A stretch of 64,000 nt of DNA from Enterobacter sp. R4-368 (GCF_000410515.1 NC_021500.1:4975028-5039027); one strand, 5' to 3'. Numbered from the stretch's first letter, positions 30,942 through 43,287 are shown. Made by a program: numbers and translations. The notes: generated by a model not told the origin, from the sequence alone.

Positions 30942-31576
30942 CAGGCTTTGATCAAATCCGGCCACAGCCGCAGAGTGGTTTGAATGATTTGCAGCAGTTT
31001 TTCACAACTCGCGCCTTCACGCGCGCTGATCGACATGCCCTGCAAGATACATCCTAAAAACTGCGCTAGTGCGAGCGTGTCAACCGTCTGCGGAATTTCG
31101 CCGCGCAGCTGGCGAGCGGTGAGAAACTGACGCAGCGCCTCTTCCTGCTGTGCGTGTCGCGATTTTATGGTGTTCGCAATTGCCTGTGACGATGCCGCCA
31201 GCGTCGCCGAGGTATTGATCATAAAGCACCCAGCGGGAGTATCCGTACTGGTAAAGCACTTCGCCACGGCGGTGAAGTAATCCCGCAGCGCGCTTTGCAC
31301 AGATTTTTCTTCGCACAACAACTGCGCTTCGTGCTGGCGCGCGAAACGGGTGATGTAACGATCGAGGACGGCGCGAAACAGCCCCTCTTTGTTAGTGAAC
31401 TCGGCATACAGCGTCGGCGCTTTCGCCCCGGTCGCTTCGACGAGATCGGATAATGATGTGGCTTCGTAACCATGTTGCCAAAATAGCGTCATGGCTTTGT
31501 CGAGCGCCGCTTCCCTGTCGAACACTTTCGGTCGGCCACGGCTTTTTTTGGTGCAACTGCTGACTTCACTGGTCAT
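30941..31576 (-). CDS. comR: TetR-family repressor ComR
   Basis: This 211-residue TetR regulator has an N-terminal helix-turn-helix (RGRPKVFDREAALDKAMTLFW, TSLSDLVEATGAKAPTLYAEF, about residues 13-60) and a helical ligand domain with a cysteine at AGCFMIN, the TetR_C subgroup of copper- and stress-responsive repressors. The name rests on its divergent position next to bhsA, as ComR (YcfQ) in E. coli represses bhsA/comC and is relieved by copper. Three repeated operator-like sequences lie between the two genes. I did not rely on residue-level match for the name. Confidence 0.8.
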   Translation of the reverse strand: MTSEVSSCTKKSRGRPKVFDREAALDKAMTLFWQHGYEATSLSDLVEATGAKAPTLYAEFTNKEGLFRAVLDRYITRFARQHEAQLLCEEKSVQSALRDYFTAVAKCFTSTDTPAGCFMINTSATLAASSQAIANTIKSRHAQQEEALRQFLTARQLRGEIPQTVDTLALAQFLGCILQGMSISAREGASCEKLLQIIQTTLRLWPDLIKA

Positions 31577-31605
31577 ATCGCCGCCTAACCTTTGTTAGTT
31601 TGTTG

Positions 31606-31616
31606 AATGACCATTA
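31606..31616. promoter_or_regulatory. ComR operator-like site 1
   Basis: AATGACCATTA, followed by TATAAAAAT, lies 30 bp before the comR start. It matches the shared consensus AAYGAYCRTTA of three sites in this spacer, suggesting autoregulation. Confidence 0.5.
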
Positions 31617-31706
31617 TAAAAATATTCCCGACAGATAACCAGCAGCAAATTAGCACATATCGATAAATCATATCGTTATGAATTTTAAATAAATTTCATT
31701 TTGTTT

Positions 31707-31717
31707 AATGATCGTTA
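31707..31717. promoter_or_regulatory. ComR operator-like site 2
   Basis: AATGATCGTTA, also followed by TATAAAAAT as at site 1, lies 11 bp before the bhsA -35 element. Confidence 0.5.
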
Positions 31718-31727
31718 TAAAAATCCA

Positions 31728-31757
31728 TTGACGCCTGATGCAGATCACATCTACGAT
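31728..31757 (+). promoter_or_regulatory. bhsA promoter
   Basis: TTGACG and TACGAT are 18 bp apart, with operator-like sites on both sides. Confidence 0.5.
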
Positions 31758-31762
31758 TTGTG

Positions 31763-31774
31763 TATCGATCGTTA
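31763..31774. promoter_or_regulatory. ComR operator-like site 3
   Basis: TATCGATCGTTA overlaps the predicted bhsA transcript start, where a bound repressor would block initiation. Confidence 0.45.
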
Positions 31775-31820
31775 ATTAAATGTTTAACGGCATCCTTCAT
31801 CTGCATCCAGGAATGACATC

Positions 31821-32078
31821 ATGAAAAATATCACTGCGCTGTTTACTGCTGCTGTACTGAGTTCTCTCTCTTTTGCCAGTTTCGCTGCTGTTGAAGTGCA
31901 ATCTGCTCCGACAGGCCAGCAGGAAGTGGCGACCGTTGGAGTACGTGCGAACTCCAACCTTGCCTCCGTAGAAGATCAACTGGCTCAGAAAGCTGAACAG
32001 ATGGGTGCAAAGTCGTTTCGCATCACCTCAGTAACCGGCTCTGACAACCTGCACGGCACTGCTGTTCTTTACAAATAA
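31821..32078 (+). CDS. bhsA: BhsA/YhcN-family stress envelope protein
   Basis: This 85-residue protein has a signal peptide (cleaved about ASFAA-VEVQ) and one BhsA/McbA (DUF1471) domain with LASVEDQLAQKAEQMGAKSFRI, a small alpha/beta fold found in many enterobacterial stress proteins. In E. coli BhsA lies at the outer membrane, lowers copper permeability and affects biofilm. It is divergent from comR, its likely repressor, with three operators between them, and is followed by a strong terminator. Confidence 0.93.
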   Translation: MKNITALFTAAVLSSLSFASFAAVEVQSAPTGQQEVATVGVRANSNLASVEDQLAQKAEQMGAKSFRITSVTGSDNLHGTAVLYK

Positions 32079-32104
32079 GCGCAACACATTACGCCACGGT
32101 GATA

Positions 32105-32140
32105 AAAAAGGCCCCGCGAATTATCGCAGGGCCTTTTTTT
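32105..32140. terminator. Bidirectional terminator between bhsA and ldtC
   Basis: AAAAAAGGCCC and GGGCCTTTTTTT form a long stem with an inner GCGA / TCGC pairing. T tracts exist on both strands, so it can serve both convergent genes. Confidence 0.92.
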
Positions 32141-32155
32141 ACGCCAGCAGGGCAG

Positions 32156-33124
32156 TTACATCACCTGCGGGTCGTTTTCAATGTGGCGGGTGACATCGAC
32201 CGGCATCCCGGAACGTACTTCCATCGCATGGCTCATCACTGCTGCATCGCTGCGCGCATCATCTTTGAACGCTTGCATCGCAGCGTTCAGCACGATGGGT
32301 AATGTTTTGGGGTCATCGTTAATCGATTTCGATAGCGGCTGATGCACTTCCACCAGCCGTCTGCCATCAGGCTCAACTGACACTTTGATAGGTGTATTGA
32401 TGATATTCACTGGCGTACCCGGGGAAACCTGGGCGAACAGGTTAGAGATGTCTTTATCCCGTAGGCGAATGCAGCCGGAGCTAACGCGCATACCGATACC
32501 GAAATCGGCGTTAGTACCGTGCAGCAAATAGACGCCACCAAACGCGGCAAGGCGAATGGCATGGTGGCCCATCGGGTTATCCGGCCCGGCAGGCATCACC
32601 GCTGGCAGATCTATTCCCTGCGCTTTATAGCGCGCACGAATATTCGCGGTCGGTGTCCAGGTGGGGTTCGCGCGTTTATCGGAAACCGTGGTGACCATGG
32701 TGGGCGTCAGCGTGTCGCCACCCAGTTGGCCAATGCCGATCGGGTAAACTGTGACTTCGTTTTTACCCGGCGGATAGTAATAGAGGCGCAGTTCGGCGAG
32801 GTTGATCACAATGCCTTTGCGTGGCACATCGGGCAGCAGCGTTTGCAGCGGAATGGTCAGTACACTGCCCGCGCGCGGGACATACGGATCGATACCGGGA
32901 TTGGCCTGCAAAAGCGCAAGAAATCCTACATTGTATTTCTTGGCAATCGCCTCCAGTGAACCGCCGTCGTTCTGCACGACATGAAAACGGTTCTCGCCAA
33001 CGAGGTTACTGCCGGAAGGTGGTAAAGGCCAGGTGTTAGCGTGTGCGGGGAGGGCGAGAGCGACAGTGGCGGCGGCCAGCAGCGCGAGCCAGTGAACGAA
33101 ACGCGACATTTTTATCATTACCAT
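32156..33124 (-). CDS. ldtC: L,D-transpeptidase attaching Braun lipoprotein to murein
   Basis: LdtC (YcfS) links the outer-membrane lipoprotein Lpp to meso-diaminopimelate in peptidoglycan. The 322-residue periplasmic enzyme has a signal peptide (cut after PAHA), a LysM domain (about 44-90) and a YkuD catalytic domain with HGTNADFGIGMRVSSGCIRL, where C218 is the nucleophile and H202 is conserved. The exact start is uncertain: ATG 33124 is used, but ATG 33118 two codons on aligns better with E. coli (MMIK). Position next to mfd is conserved. Confidence 0.95.
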   Translation of the reverse strand: MVMIKMSRFVHWLALLAAATVALALPAHANTWPLPPSGSNLVGENRFHVVQNDGGSLEAIAKKYNVGFLALLQANPGIDPYVPRAGSVLTIPLQTLLPDVPRKGIVINLAELRLYYYPPGKNEVTVYPIGIGQLGGDTLTPTMVTTVSDKRANPTWTPTANIRARYKAQGIDLPAVMPAGPDNPMGHHAIRLAAFGGVYLLHGTNADFGIGMRVSSGCIRLRDKDISNLFAQVSPGTPVNIINTPIKVSVEPDGRRLVEVHQPLSKSINDDPKTLPIVLNAAMQAFKDDARSDAAVMSHAMEVRSGMPVDVTRHIENDPQVM

Positions 33125-33277
33125 AATCCATGTAAATCATAAGGTTATTGCTATAAAGCTGTGTGATGGAATTATGGTAGGTCAGCGTGTAGGGAAATCC
33201 TGGAGTATTGCAAAATATTTGTAAATGTTGAGGAAAGTAAAGGTGCCGGGCCATGCGACCCGGCGTAACGCATTTTT

Positions 33278-36200
33278 TCAGGCTACCGCGTTTTCGGCGA
33301 GCTGCTGCATAAAGTTACGAACCCAATCCATCCGCACTTTGCGCTCGCTGAGATCCTGCATAAATTTCAGCCGCGTTGGGCCATCGAGGCGGAAATGCTG
33401 CGGTTGTTTCTGCAGCAAGCCAATCAGCCACGCCGGATTGACATGATTTTTCGCGTTGAACTCAATCATGCCGCCTTTTTCGTTGCCTTCCAGCTTGCGG
33501 ATCCCCAGTTTTTGCGCCTGCTGGCGCAAGCGGGCAATATCCAGCAGGTTACGCGCTGCATCCGGCAACAGGCCGAAACGGTCAATCAGCTCAACTTTAA
33601 TCTCCTCCAGCGCATTCTCATCTTTAGCGCTGGCGATGCGTTTATAGAATGACAAGCGCGTGTTGACGTCAGGAATAAAGTCATCCGGCAGCAGCGACGG
33701 CATCCGTAATTCCACTTCGGTTTGCTGGCTGGTGAGATCTTCCAGCGACGGCTCGCGGCCCGCTTTCAGCGCATCGACCGCATTTTCCAGCAGTTCCATA
33801 TAGAGCGAAAAGCCGATGGTTTCCATCTGACCACTCTGATCTTCGCCCAGCAGTTCTCCCGCGCCGCGGATCTCCAGGTCATGTGTTGCCAGCGCGAAGC
33901 CCGCGCCTAAATCTTCCAGCGAGGCGATGGCCTCCAGGCGTTTTTGCGCATCGGTAGTCATCGCTTTGGGATGCGGCGTCAGCAGCCAGGCGTAGGCCTG
34001 GTGGTGCGAACGCCCGACTCGCCCGCGCAGCTGGTGGAGCTGGGCAAGGCCGAAGTGATCGGCGCGTTCAATAATGATGGTGTTGGCGGTCGGAATATCG
34101 ATCCCGGTTTCAATAATGGTGGTGCACACCAGCACGTTGAAACGTTGATGGTGGAAATCATTCATCACCCGCTCCAGCTCGCGTTCACGCATCTGGCCGT
34201 GACCGATGGCGATACGCGCTTCCGGCACCAGTTCCGCCAGCCGGTCGGCGGCTTTCTGGATATTTTCCACATCATTGTAGAGATAGTAGACCTGCCCACC
34301 GCGCAGGATCTCGCGCAGTATTGCCTCGCGAACCACCAGGTTGTCGTACTCGCGTACAAAGGTTTTTACCGCCAGGCGGCGCGCGGGCGGGGTGGCGATA
34401 ATCGACAGATCGCGCATCCCGCTCATCGCCATATTCAGCGTACGGGGGATCGGCGTGGCGGTCAGCGTCAGGATATCCACATCGGCGCGCATCGCTTTAA
34501 TACGCTCTTTGTGGCGCACACCGAAACGGTGCTCTTCATCGACAATTAACAGGCCGAGATCTTTCAGTTTGACATCGCTTTGCAGCAGCTTGTGTGTGCC
34601 AATCAGAATATCGATTTTCCCTTCGGCGGCCTGCTCCAGGATCTGCGCCTGCTCTTTGGCGCTGCGAAAACGTGAAAGCATTTCGATGCGCACCGGCCAG
34701 TTGGCGAAGCGATCGCGGAAGTTATCGAAATGCTGTTGGGCGAGCAGGGTGGTTGGCACCAGCACCGCCACCTGCTTATTGTTTTCAACCGCAAGAAACG
34801 CGGCGCGCATCGCCACTTCGGTTTTACCGAAGCCGACATCGCCGCACACCAGCCGGTCCATTGCCAGCGGCTGGCACATATCGCTGAGCACCGCGTTAAT
34901 AGCCTGCGCCTGATCCGGCGTAGTTTCAAACGGGAAACTGTCGCAGAAAAGTTGATACTGCTCTTTGTCATGTTTAAAGGCGAAGCCCGCTTTGGCGGCG
35001 CGCTGCGCGTAAATATCCAGCAGTTCTGCGGCGACATCGCGCACTTTTTCCGCCGCTTTTTGCCGCGCGCGCGACCAGGCATCGCTCCCCAGCTTATGCA
35101 GTGGCGCGTTCTCTTCCGCACCGCCTGCATAGCGGCTGATTAAATGCAGCGACGAGACGGGCACGTACAGTTTGGCGTCGCCGGCGTAGGTCAGCATCAG
35201 ATATTCGCCTTTGATGCCGCCCGCTTCCAGCGTGGTCATTCCGGCATAACGGCCCACGCCGTGTTCCAGGTGCACCACCGGCTGGCCATCATGCAGTTCG
35301 GCCAGGTTACGGATCAACGTATCCGGGTTGATGGTGCGCCGTGTATCCTGGCGGCGACGCGCGACGCGCTCACCGAGCAGATCGCTTTCACAAATTAGCG
35401 CCCGGCTGCGTAACGTATCGATAAAGCCGTGTTCTGCGGCACCGATCATCAGGTATGTGCCAGGCGCTTCGGCTTCATCGAGACGCATAATACGCTTAGG
35501 CGCAACTTTGATGCGTGCCAGCAGCTCAATTAACGCCTCGCGACGACCTTCACTCTCGACGGAGAACACCACCGGCCCGGCGAACGATTCGAGGAACTTA
35601 CGCAGGTTATCCAGCGGTGATTTCTGCTGCGCCTGTACCGCCAGATCCGGCAATGACCGGTAACCCAGGTTAACATGCGCGGCTTTGTCGGTCAGTTGTT
35701 CGGTTTTTAACTGGATGCGCGGCCATTTCTTCAGCTCGCTGTAGAGTTCATCAACGCGAAGCCACAGCGTCTCCGGCGGCAGTAAAGGGCGCATCGGGTC
35801 AACACCGCGGTTCTCAAAACGCGCCTGCGTCTCCTGCTGGAAGCGTTCGGCGCTGCTTTCCAGATTGCCGGTGTTAACCAGCAAGGTGTTTGCCGGGAAA
35901 TAGCTGAACAGCGGCGGCAGCGGTTCGCTGAAAAACAGCGGTTGCCAGTACTCAATCCCGGTAGGCAACGTACCTTTGCTGACTTGCTGGTAAATATGCT
36001 CGGCGTCGCGTTTGACCTCAAATTTATCGCGCCACTGGCTGCGGAACAGCTCAATGGCGTTTTTATCGGTCGGGAATTCGTGTGCGGGCAGTAAGTTAAT
36101 TGCTTCGACTTCTTCCAGCGTTCGCTGGGTATCGGCGTCGAAAAGACGCAAACTGTCGATTTCGTCATCGAAAAAATCGAGGCGGAAAGGCTGCTCGCTG

Positions 36201-36724
36201 CCCATCGGAAAAAGATCAAGCAGCGCGCCGCGTGTGGCGTACTCCCCATGCTCCATAACCTGATCAACATGACGATAACCCGCGCTATCGAGTTGGCTGC
36301 GCAGCTCATCGCGCGACAAGCGTTGCCCTTTTTTCATCACCAGTGCATGGCCATGCAGGTAGCTATGCGGGCAAACGCGTTGCATCAGCGTATTTACCGG
36401 AACAATCAGCACGCCGCGCTGCATGGAGGGGAGCTGATATAAGGTCGACAGGCGCGAAGAGATAATTTCCTGATGTGGTGAGAAGCTGTCATACGGCAGC
36501 GTTTCCCAGTCGGCGAGGTTCATGACCAGGTTATCGGTAAACTGCCCAATCTCATCCTGCAAGCGCAGCGCGTTTTGCATATCCGGCGCAATCAGCACAA
36601 CCGGGCCAGGATGGCGCTCAATGATTTCCGCAACTTCGGTGGCGCAGGCAGCACCTGTCAGTTCGCCAAACTGGCGCTGGTCGCCTGCTTTGACAGGCAG
36701 GGAATAACGGTATTGTTCAGGCAT
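33278..36724 (-). CDS. mfd: Transcription-repair coupling factor
   Basis: Mfd removes RNA polymerase stalled at DNA damage and recruits UvrA. The 1148-residue protein, equal in length to E. coli, has a UvrB-like N-terminus, an RNAP-interaction domain after the GEYLMLTYAGDAKLYVPV segment (CarD-like), a superfamily 2 translocase with GDVGFGKTEVAMRAAF (Walker A), DEEHRFG (Walker B) and TATPIPRTLNMA, the RecG-like motif HQLRGRVGRS, and the C-terminal TRCF domain. It stands alone between ldtC and ycfT. Confidence 0.98.
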   Translation of the reverse strand: MPEQYRYSLPVKAGDQRQFGELTGAACATEVAEIIERHPGPVVLIAPDMQNALRLQDEIGQFTDNLVMNLADWETLPYDSFSPHQEIISSRLSTLYQLPSMQRGVLIVPVNTLMQRVCPHSYLHGHALVMKKGQRLSRDELRSQLDSAGYRHVDQVMEHGEYATRGALLDLFPMGSEQPFRLDFFDDEIDSLRLFDADTQRTLEEVEAINLLPAHEFPTDKNAIELFRSQWRDKFEVKRDAEHIYQQVSKGTLPTGIEYWQPLFFSEPLPPLFSYFPANTLLVNTGNLESSAERFQQETQARFENRGVDPMRPLLPPETLWLRVDELYSELKKWPRIQLKTEQLTDKAAHVNLGYRSLPDLAVQAQQKSPLDNLRKFLESFAGPVVFSVESEGRREALIELLARIKVAPKRIMRLDEAEAPGTYLMIGAAEHGFIDTLRSRALICESDLLGERVARRRQDTRRTINPDTLIRNLAELHDGQPVVHLEHGVGRYAGMTTLEAGGIKGEYLMLTYAGDAKLYVPVSSLHLISRYAGGAEENAPLHKLGSDAWSRARQKAAEKVRDVAAELLDIYAQRAAKAGFAFKHDKEQYQLFCDSFPFETTPDQAQAINAVLSDMCQPLAMDRLVCGDVGFGKTEVAMRAAFLAVENNKQVAVLVPTTLLAQQHFDNFRDRFANWPVRIEMLSRFRSAKEQAQILEQAAEGKIDILIGTHKLLQSDVKLKDLGLLIVDEEHRFGVRHKERIKAMRADVDILTLTATPIPRTLNMAMSGMRDLSIIATPPARRLAVKTFVREYDNLVVREAILREILRGGQVYYLYNDVENIQKAADRLAELVPEARIAIGHGQMRERELERVMNDFHHQRFNVLVCTTIIETGIDIPTANTIIIERADHFGLAQLHQLRGRVGRSHHQAYAWLLTPHPKAMTTDAQKRLEAIASLEDLGAGFALATHDLEIRGAGELLGEDQSGQMETIGFSLYMELLENAVDALKAGREPSLEDLTSQQTEVELRMPSLLPDDFIPDVNTRLSFYKRIASAKDENALEEIKVELIDRFGLLPDAARNLLDIARLRQQAQKLGIRKLEGNEKGGMIEFNAKNHVNPAWLIGLLQKQPQHFRLDGPTRLKFMQDLSERKVRMDWVRNFMQQLAENAVA

Positions 36725-36837
36725 GGGGATATCAAGATCTCGTTATGGATATACCCCCCGTTATGGGGGCATATCCCTGATACGCAATACCATTATTATC
36801 TGTGATTAAGCGGGTTTAGCCAATACGACGCGCAGGA

Positions 36838-37911
36838 TTAACGCGCTTGCACCGCCGTGAGATGTTTCGTCGGTGGCGTGAAAAAGAGATCGGCGAACAG
36901 CGCCGACGACAATTTTCTCACCATCAGTCCAGCCAGCGTACAAATCAGCAACGTGGCGAACGGATAGACTAACAGCAGCGCCAGTTCGACCGTTTGCGGC
37001 CATGCGCCCGCGTTCATCGGTTTGAGCAGCGCAAGGCTGATGGCCTCAATCAGAATGCGGTGAGTGGTATAAATCGCCAGCGTATTGGAGCCGACCACGT
37101 TCAGCAGGCTCTTTTCGTTGGGGGGAAAACGCTGCTCCAGCATCTGGAACAAACGCATAATGCCCACAATAGAAAGCAGGCACAGCGGCAGTGGCATATT
37201 CAACATCCACAGCCCGAAAGCCACCACGGCCGCCAGCGCAAACAGTAATCCGTAGCGGCGGAGCGACACGGTTTTGACCCACTCCATTACGCTTGCTCCA
37301 TACCAGGCGCCGAGCGAATAGAAAATCATATTACGCACCACGCTGTTCATCCCCCACCACGGCAGTGGCAGGTAATTAATCGCCAGGCTTGCCAGGATCA
37401 TTAGCGCTAATAGTGGCACTTTCCAGTTACTGAGCAGCTTACAAAGCGTGAAATAGACCACCAGCGCATAGAGATACCACAAGCTGGTACTGGCGGTGAG
37501 CATGCCCTGTGCGAACTCACGCCAGTTCTCCGCGTAAGCCGCGTTGGCGGCATCACTCAGATCGCGCTGCGGCGCGAGCCAGTCATTTATCTGGCGTAAC
37601 CCAGCCCATTGCAGGAGGCCCCACAGCGCCAGCACATAGACGATGCTCCAGATACGCTTATCGAGCGTTTCTTTCCACGGCACATCGTCGATATATCGGC
37701 GAATGAGATAGCCGGAGATAAAAAAGAACACCGGCATACGAAACGGCGCGAGGTAAAGGTTGAAATAAATCCAGCATTTAGTGAGCGTTTGCGACCACGG
37801 ATGCTGGAAAGTGGACAGGTGCGGGTAAAACGTGATGACGGAGTGATAAACCACAACCAGACAAATACATAACCCCTTGATTTGATTAATCCATAATGTT
37901 TTCTGTTTCAT
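36838..37911 (-). CDS. ycfT: Acyltransferase-3 family inner-membrane protein YcfT
   Basis: This 357-residue multi-span membrane protein starts KQKTLWINQIKGLCICLVVV and has the acyltransferase-3 pattern of about ten helices, with an early conserved H in VVYHSVITFYP and the R-x10-H-like FFISGYLIRRYID region. Such proteins O-acylate surface sugars; the substrate of YcfT is unknown. I use ATG 37911, as in E. coli, rather than a TTG eight codons upstream. It lies between mfd and the divergent lolCDE operon. Confidence 0.9.
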   Translation of the reverse strand: MKQKTLWINQIKGLCICLVVVYHSVITFYPHLSTFQHPWSQTLTKCWIYFNLYLAPFRMPVFFFISGYLIRRYIDDVPWKETLDKRIWSIVYVLALWGLLQWAGLRQINDWLAPQRDLSDAANAAYAENWREFAQGMLTASTSLWYLYALVVYFTLCKLLSNWKVPLLALMILASLAINYLPLPWWGMNSVVRNMIFYSLGAWYGASVMEWVKTVSLRRYGLLFALAAVVAFGLWMLNMPLPLCLLSIVGIMRLFQMLEQRFPPNEKSLLNVVGSNTLAIYTTHRILIEAISLALLKPMNAGAWPQTVELALLLVYPFATLLICTLAGLMVRKLSSALFADLFFTPPTKHLTAVQAR

Positions 37912-38120
37912 TAACACTGTTGCCTGTTTTGCCAAAATCCTGGTCGTTGATCCTGGGCAGACGGGAGAGGGATGTATTGGGGAAGTGTCTGTATTTATTC
38001 ATTTTCGGATTAAGGCGAGAGGGCGTTTGCGGTCAACAGCCGTACAAACAAACGGAAATGCAAACTGGCTGGCGGTTGTTTATTGGTTTGATTTCACGGA
38101 ATTTTTCCTTATCTGTCTGA

Positions 38121-40097
<1,977 letters not shown>

Positions 40098-40098
<1 letters not shown>

Positions 40099-41342
40099 TG
40101 GCCTCACCCCTCTCTTTACTGATTGCGCTGCGTTTTAGCCGTGGTCGCCGTCGTGGCGGCATGGTGTCGCTGATTTCGGTGATCTCCACCGTTGGCATCG
40201 CACTGGGCGTGGCGGTGCTGATTGTTGGTTTAAGCGCGATGAACGGTTTCGAACGTGAACTGAACAACCGCATTCTGGCGGTGGTGCCGCACGGTGAAAT
40301 CGAGCCGGTGAATCAGCCGTGGACGAACTGGGACACAGCGCTGGAAAAAGTGAAAAAAGTGCCGGGCATTGCTGCCGCTGCGCCCTATATTAATTTTACC
40401 GGGCTGGTGGAAAGCGGTGCCAACCTGCGCGCGATTCAGGTGAAAGGCGTTGACCCGGCGCAGGAAACGCAGCTTAGCGCCTTGCCGAAATTTGTGCAGG
40501 GCGACGCCTGGCAAAATTTCCGTGCCGGTGAGCAACAGATCATTCTGGGTAAAGGCGTGGCCGATGCGCTAAAAGTGAAGCAGGGCGACTGGGTTTCCAT
40601 CATGATCCCCAACTCCGATGACGCGCATAAACTGCTGCAACCCAAACGCGTGCGTTTGCATGTCACGGGCATTCTGCAACTGAGCGGCCAGCTTGATCAC
40701 AGCTATGCGATGATCCCGATGCAGGACGCGCAGCAATATCTGGATATGGGCGGCAGCGTCACCGGCATCGACATCAAGGTAAATGATGTGTTTAACGCCA
40801 ATAAACTGGTGCGCGACGCAGGGGAAGTGACCAACAGCTACGTCTATATCAAAAGCTGGATTGGTAAGTACGGCTACATGTATCGCGACATTCAGATGAT
40901 CCGCGCCATAATGTATCTGGCGATGGTCTTAGTGATTGGCGTGGCCTGTTTTAACATTGTCTCGACGCTGGTCATGGCGGTAAAAGACAAGAGTGGTGAT
41001 ATTGCCGTGCTGCGTACGCTCGGGGCGAAAGATGGGCTTATCCGCGCCATTTTCGTCTGGTACGGTCTGCTGGCAGGCCTGCTTGGCAGCATCAGCGGTG
41101 TGGTGATCGGCGTTGTCGTATCATTGCAATTAACGCCAATCATTAACGTGATTGAAAAGTTGATCGGCCATCAGTTCCTGTCGGGAGATATCTACTTTAT
41201 TGATTTCCTGCCATCGGAGCTGCACCCGCTGGATGTCGTCTATGTGCTGGTGACGGCGCTGGCGCTAAGCCTGCTGGCAAGCTGGTATCCGGCGCGCCGG
41301 GCGAGCAATATTGATCCTGCACGAGTGCTGAGCGGGCAGTAA
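40098..41342 (+). CDS. lolE: Lipoprotein-releasing ABC transporter permease LolE
   Basis: LolE is the second permease of LolCDE and first contacts the lipoprotein. The 414-residue protein shares the LolC layout: an N-terminal helix (about 22-48), a periplasmic domain and three C-terminal helices (from about 270), with conserved [22 protein letters not shown]. Translation is coupled to lolD by TAATG. The nagK ribosome binding site begins 25 bp after its stop, so nagK is probably transcribed with lolCDE. Confidence 0.97.
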
Positions 41343-41377
41343 TTCCGCGTGGAACGGGCCACAACGAAGGAGTGGCA

Positions 41378-42289
41378 ATGAATTACGGATTTGATATCGG
41401 CGGCAGTAAAATCGCGTTGGGCGTCTTTGACGCCAACCGGCGCTTACAGTGGGAAAAGCGCGTCGCCACCCCGCACGACAGCTATCAGACGTTTCTGCGC
41501 GCCATTGCCGATCTGGTTGCCGAAGCGGATGCGCATTTCGGTGTCAAAGGCAGCGTCGGCGTCGGTATTCCCGGCATGCCGGAAACCGCCGACGGCACGC
41601 TGTATGCCGCTAATCTCCCCGCCGCCAGCGGTCAACCGCTGCGCGCCGACCTTACTGCGTTGCTTGAGCGCAATGTGCGTATCGACAACGACGCCAACTG
41701 CTTTACGCTCTCCGAAGCCTGGGATGACGAATTCCGCCAGTATCCGCTGGTGATGGGGTTAATCCTCGGCACTGGCGTTGGCGGTGGGCTGGTGGTGAAT
41801 GGCAAATCCATCTCTGGCCGTCGCTTTATCACCGGTGAGTTCGGTCATATCCGCCTGCCGGTGGATGCGCTGGGGCTGATGGGTTTTGATTTCCCGCTTA
41901 CCCGATGCGGCTGCGGAAAGATCGGTTGTATTGAAAACTATCTCTCCGGGCGCGGTTTTGCCTGGCTGTACCGACACTTCTATCATCAATCCTTGTCAGC
42001 GCCGGAAATCATTACGCGCTGGGAACAGGGCGAGGCGAAGGCGCTGGCGCATGTGGAACGTTATGTGGATTTGCTGGCGGTGTGTCTGGGTAATATTCTG
42101 ACCATTGTCGACCCGGATCTGCTGGTAATTGGCGGCGGTTTATCAAATTTCAGCGCGCTGACCCGGCTGTTGCCAGCGCGAATTGCGCCGCATCTGTTAC
42201 CGGCAGGCGATGTACCACGTATCGAACGCGCGCGCCATGGCGATGCGGGCGGGATGCGCGGCGCGGCCTTTCTTCACCTCACTGACTAA
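41378..42289 (+). CDS. nagK: N-acetyl-D-glucosamine kinase
   Basis: NagK phosphorylates GlcNAc released in cell-wall recycling, acting downstream of nagZ in the same window. The 303-residue ROK-family protein has [21 protein letters not shown], the EFGHI motif and the ROK zinc site [20 protein letters not shown] 41378 (MNYGFDIGG) is used, with GAAGGAG upstream; a GTG two codons earlier is too near that sequence. Confidence 0.95.
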   Translation: MNYGFDIGGSKIALGVFDANRRLQWEKRVATPHDSYQTFLRAIADLVAEADAHFGVKGSVGVGIPGMPETADGTLYAANLPAASGQPLRADLTALLERNVRIDNDANCFTLSEAWDDEFRQYPLVMGLILGTGVGGGLVVNGKSISGRRFITGEFGHIRLPVDALGLMGFDFPLTRCGCGKIGCIENYLSGRGFAWLYRHFYHQSLSAPEIITRWEQGEAKALAHVERYVDLLAVCLGNILTIVDPDLLVIGGGLSNFSALTRLLPARIAPHLLPAGDVPRIERARHGDAGGMRGAAFLHLTD

Positions 42290-42303
42290 TCTGAGAGGAT
42301 GCT

Positions 42304-43125
42304 ATGCAATCGCGACGTTCACATCGTCTCAGCCGTTTTCGCCGTAACAAGCGCCGTTTGCGCGAGCGCCTGCGTCAGCGAATTTTTTTCAGAGACACAA
42401 TGGTGCCAGGCGTAATGGAAAAACCAAGAGTCGTCGTTCTGACGGGAGCGGGCATTTCCGCTGAATCCGGTATTCGTACCTTCCGCGCAGCAGACGGGCT
42501 GTGGGAAGAGCATCATGTTGAAGACGTGGCGACACCGGAAGGCTTCGCCCGCAACCCGCAACTGGTGCAAACCTTCTATAACGATCGGCGCAGGCAGCTG
42601 CAACTGCCGGAGATTGTGCCGAATGCCGCGCATCTGGCGCTGGCGAAGCTCGAGCAGGCGCTGGGCGATCGCTTTTTGCTGATCACGCAAAACATCGACA
42701 ACCTGCACGAACGCGCGGGCAATAAAAACATTATCCATATGCACGGCGAGCTGCTGAAAGTGCGCTGTTCGCAAAGCGGGCAGGTGCTGGCGTGGACGGG
42801 CGATGTCACGCACGATGACAAATGCCACTGCTGCCAGTTCCCGGCACCGCTGCGCCCGCATGTGGTGTGGTTTGGCGAAATGCCGCTGGGGATGGACGAG
42901 ATTTACAGCGCGCTGGCAATGGCGGATGTGTTTATCGCGATTGGCACCTCCGGGCATGTTTATCCGGCTGCCGGGTTTGTGCATGAAGCGAAACTGCAGG
43001 GCGCGCACACCGTAGAGCTGAATCTCGAACCGAGCCAGGTTGGCAGCGAGTTTGAAGAGAAACACTATGGGCTGGCAAGCCAGGTCGTGCCGGAATACGT
43101 TGAAAAGCTGCTGAAAAAGCTTTAA
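42304..43125 (+). CDS. cobB: NAD-dependent protein deacylase, sirtuin
   Basis: CobB removes acetyl and succinyl groups from lysines, for example on acetyl-CoA synthetase. The 273-residue sirtuin has [15 protein letters not shown] for NAD binding, [12 protein letters not shown], the catalytic His in HMHGEL and a zinc module with CSQSG and CHCCQF. The first 37 residues form a very basic extension ([20 protein letters not shown]) corresponding to the E. coli long isoform. An internal ATG at 42415 (MEKPRV) would give the short isoform. Confidence 0.95.
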   Translation: MQSRRSHRLSRFRRNKRRLRERLRQRIFFRDTMVPGVMEKPRVVVLTGAGISAESGIRTFRAADGLWEEHHVEDVATPEGFARNPQLVQTFYNDRRRQLQLPEIVPNAAHLALAKLEQALGDRFLLITQNIDNLHERAGNKNIIHMHGELLKVRCSQSGQVLAWTGDVTHDDKCHCCQFPAPLRPHVVWFGEMPLGMDEIYSALAMADVFIAIGTSGHVYPAAGFVHEAKLQGAHTVELNLEPSQVGSEFEEKHYGLASQVVPEYVEKLLKKL

Positions 43126-43130
43126 CCATC

Positions 43131-43163
43131 ACCGCCATCCTTTTTAGCTAAGGGGATGGCGGT
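43131..43163 (+). terminator. Hairpin after cobB
   Basis: ACCGCCATCC and GGATGGCGGT pair perfectly over a 13-nt loop, 6 bp past the cobB stop. The T run afterwards is short (TTTAGCGCTTTTT), so it may be only partly effective. Confidence 0.55.
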
Positions 43164-43224
43164 TTAGCGCTTTTTACTGACCTGTTCGCCACGCGCCAGC
43201 GTGTGACTATTGTGAAAATCCCTG

Positions 43225-43240
43225 GTAAGTTCCCCGTAAG
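43225..43240 (+). promoter_or_regulatory. Direct repeat before the mipA operon, probable response-regulator site
   Basis: GTAAG occurs twice exactly 11 bp apart (GTAAGTTCCCCGTAAG), the one-turn spacing used by OmpR/PhoB-type dimers. It lies 48 bp before a gene set encoding such a regulator. Binding is inferred. Confidence 0.45.
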
Positions 43241-43287
43241 ACAACGCCCCTGATGATAGCGTTTCCACCGCTAACAGGAGCATCATC

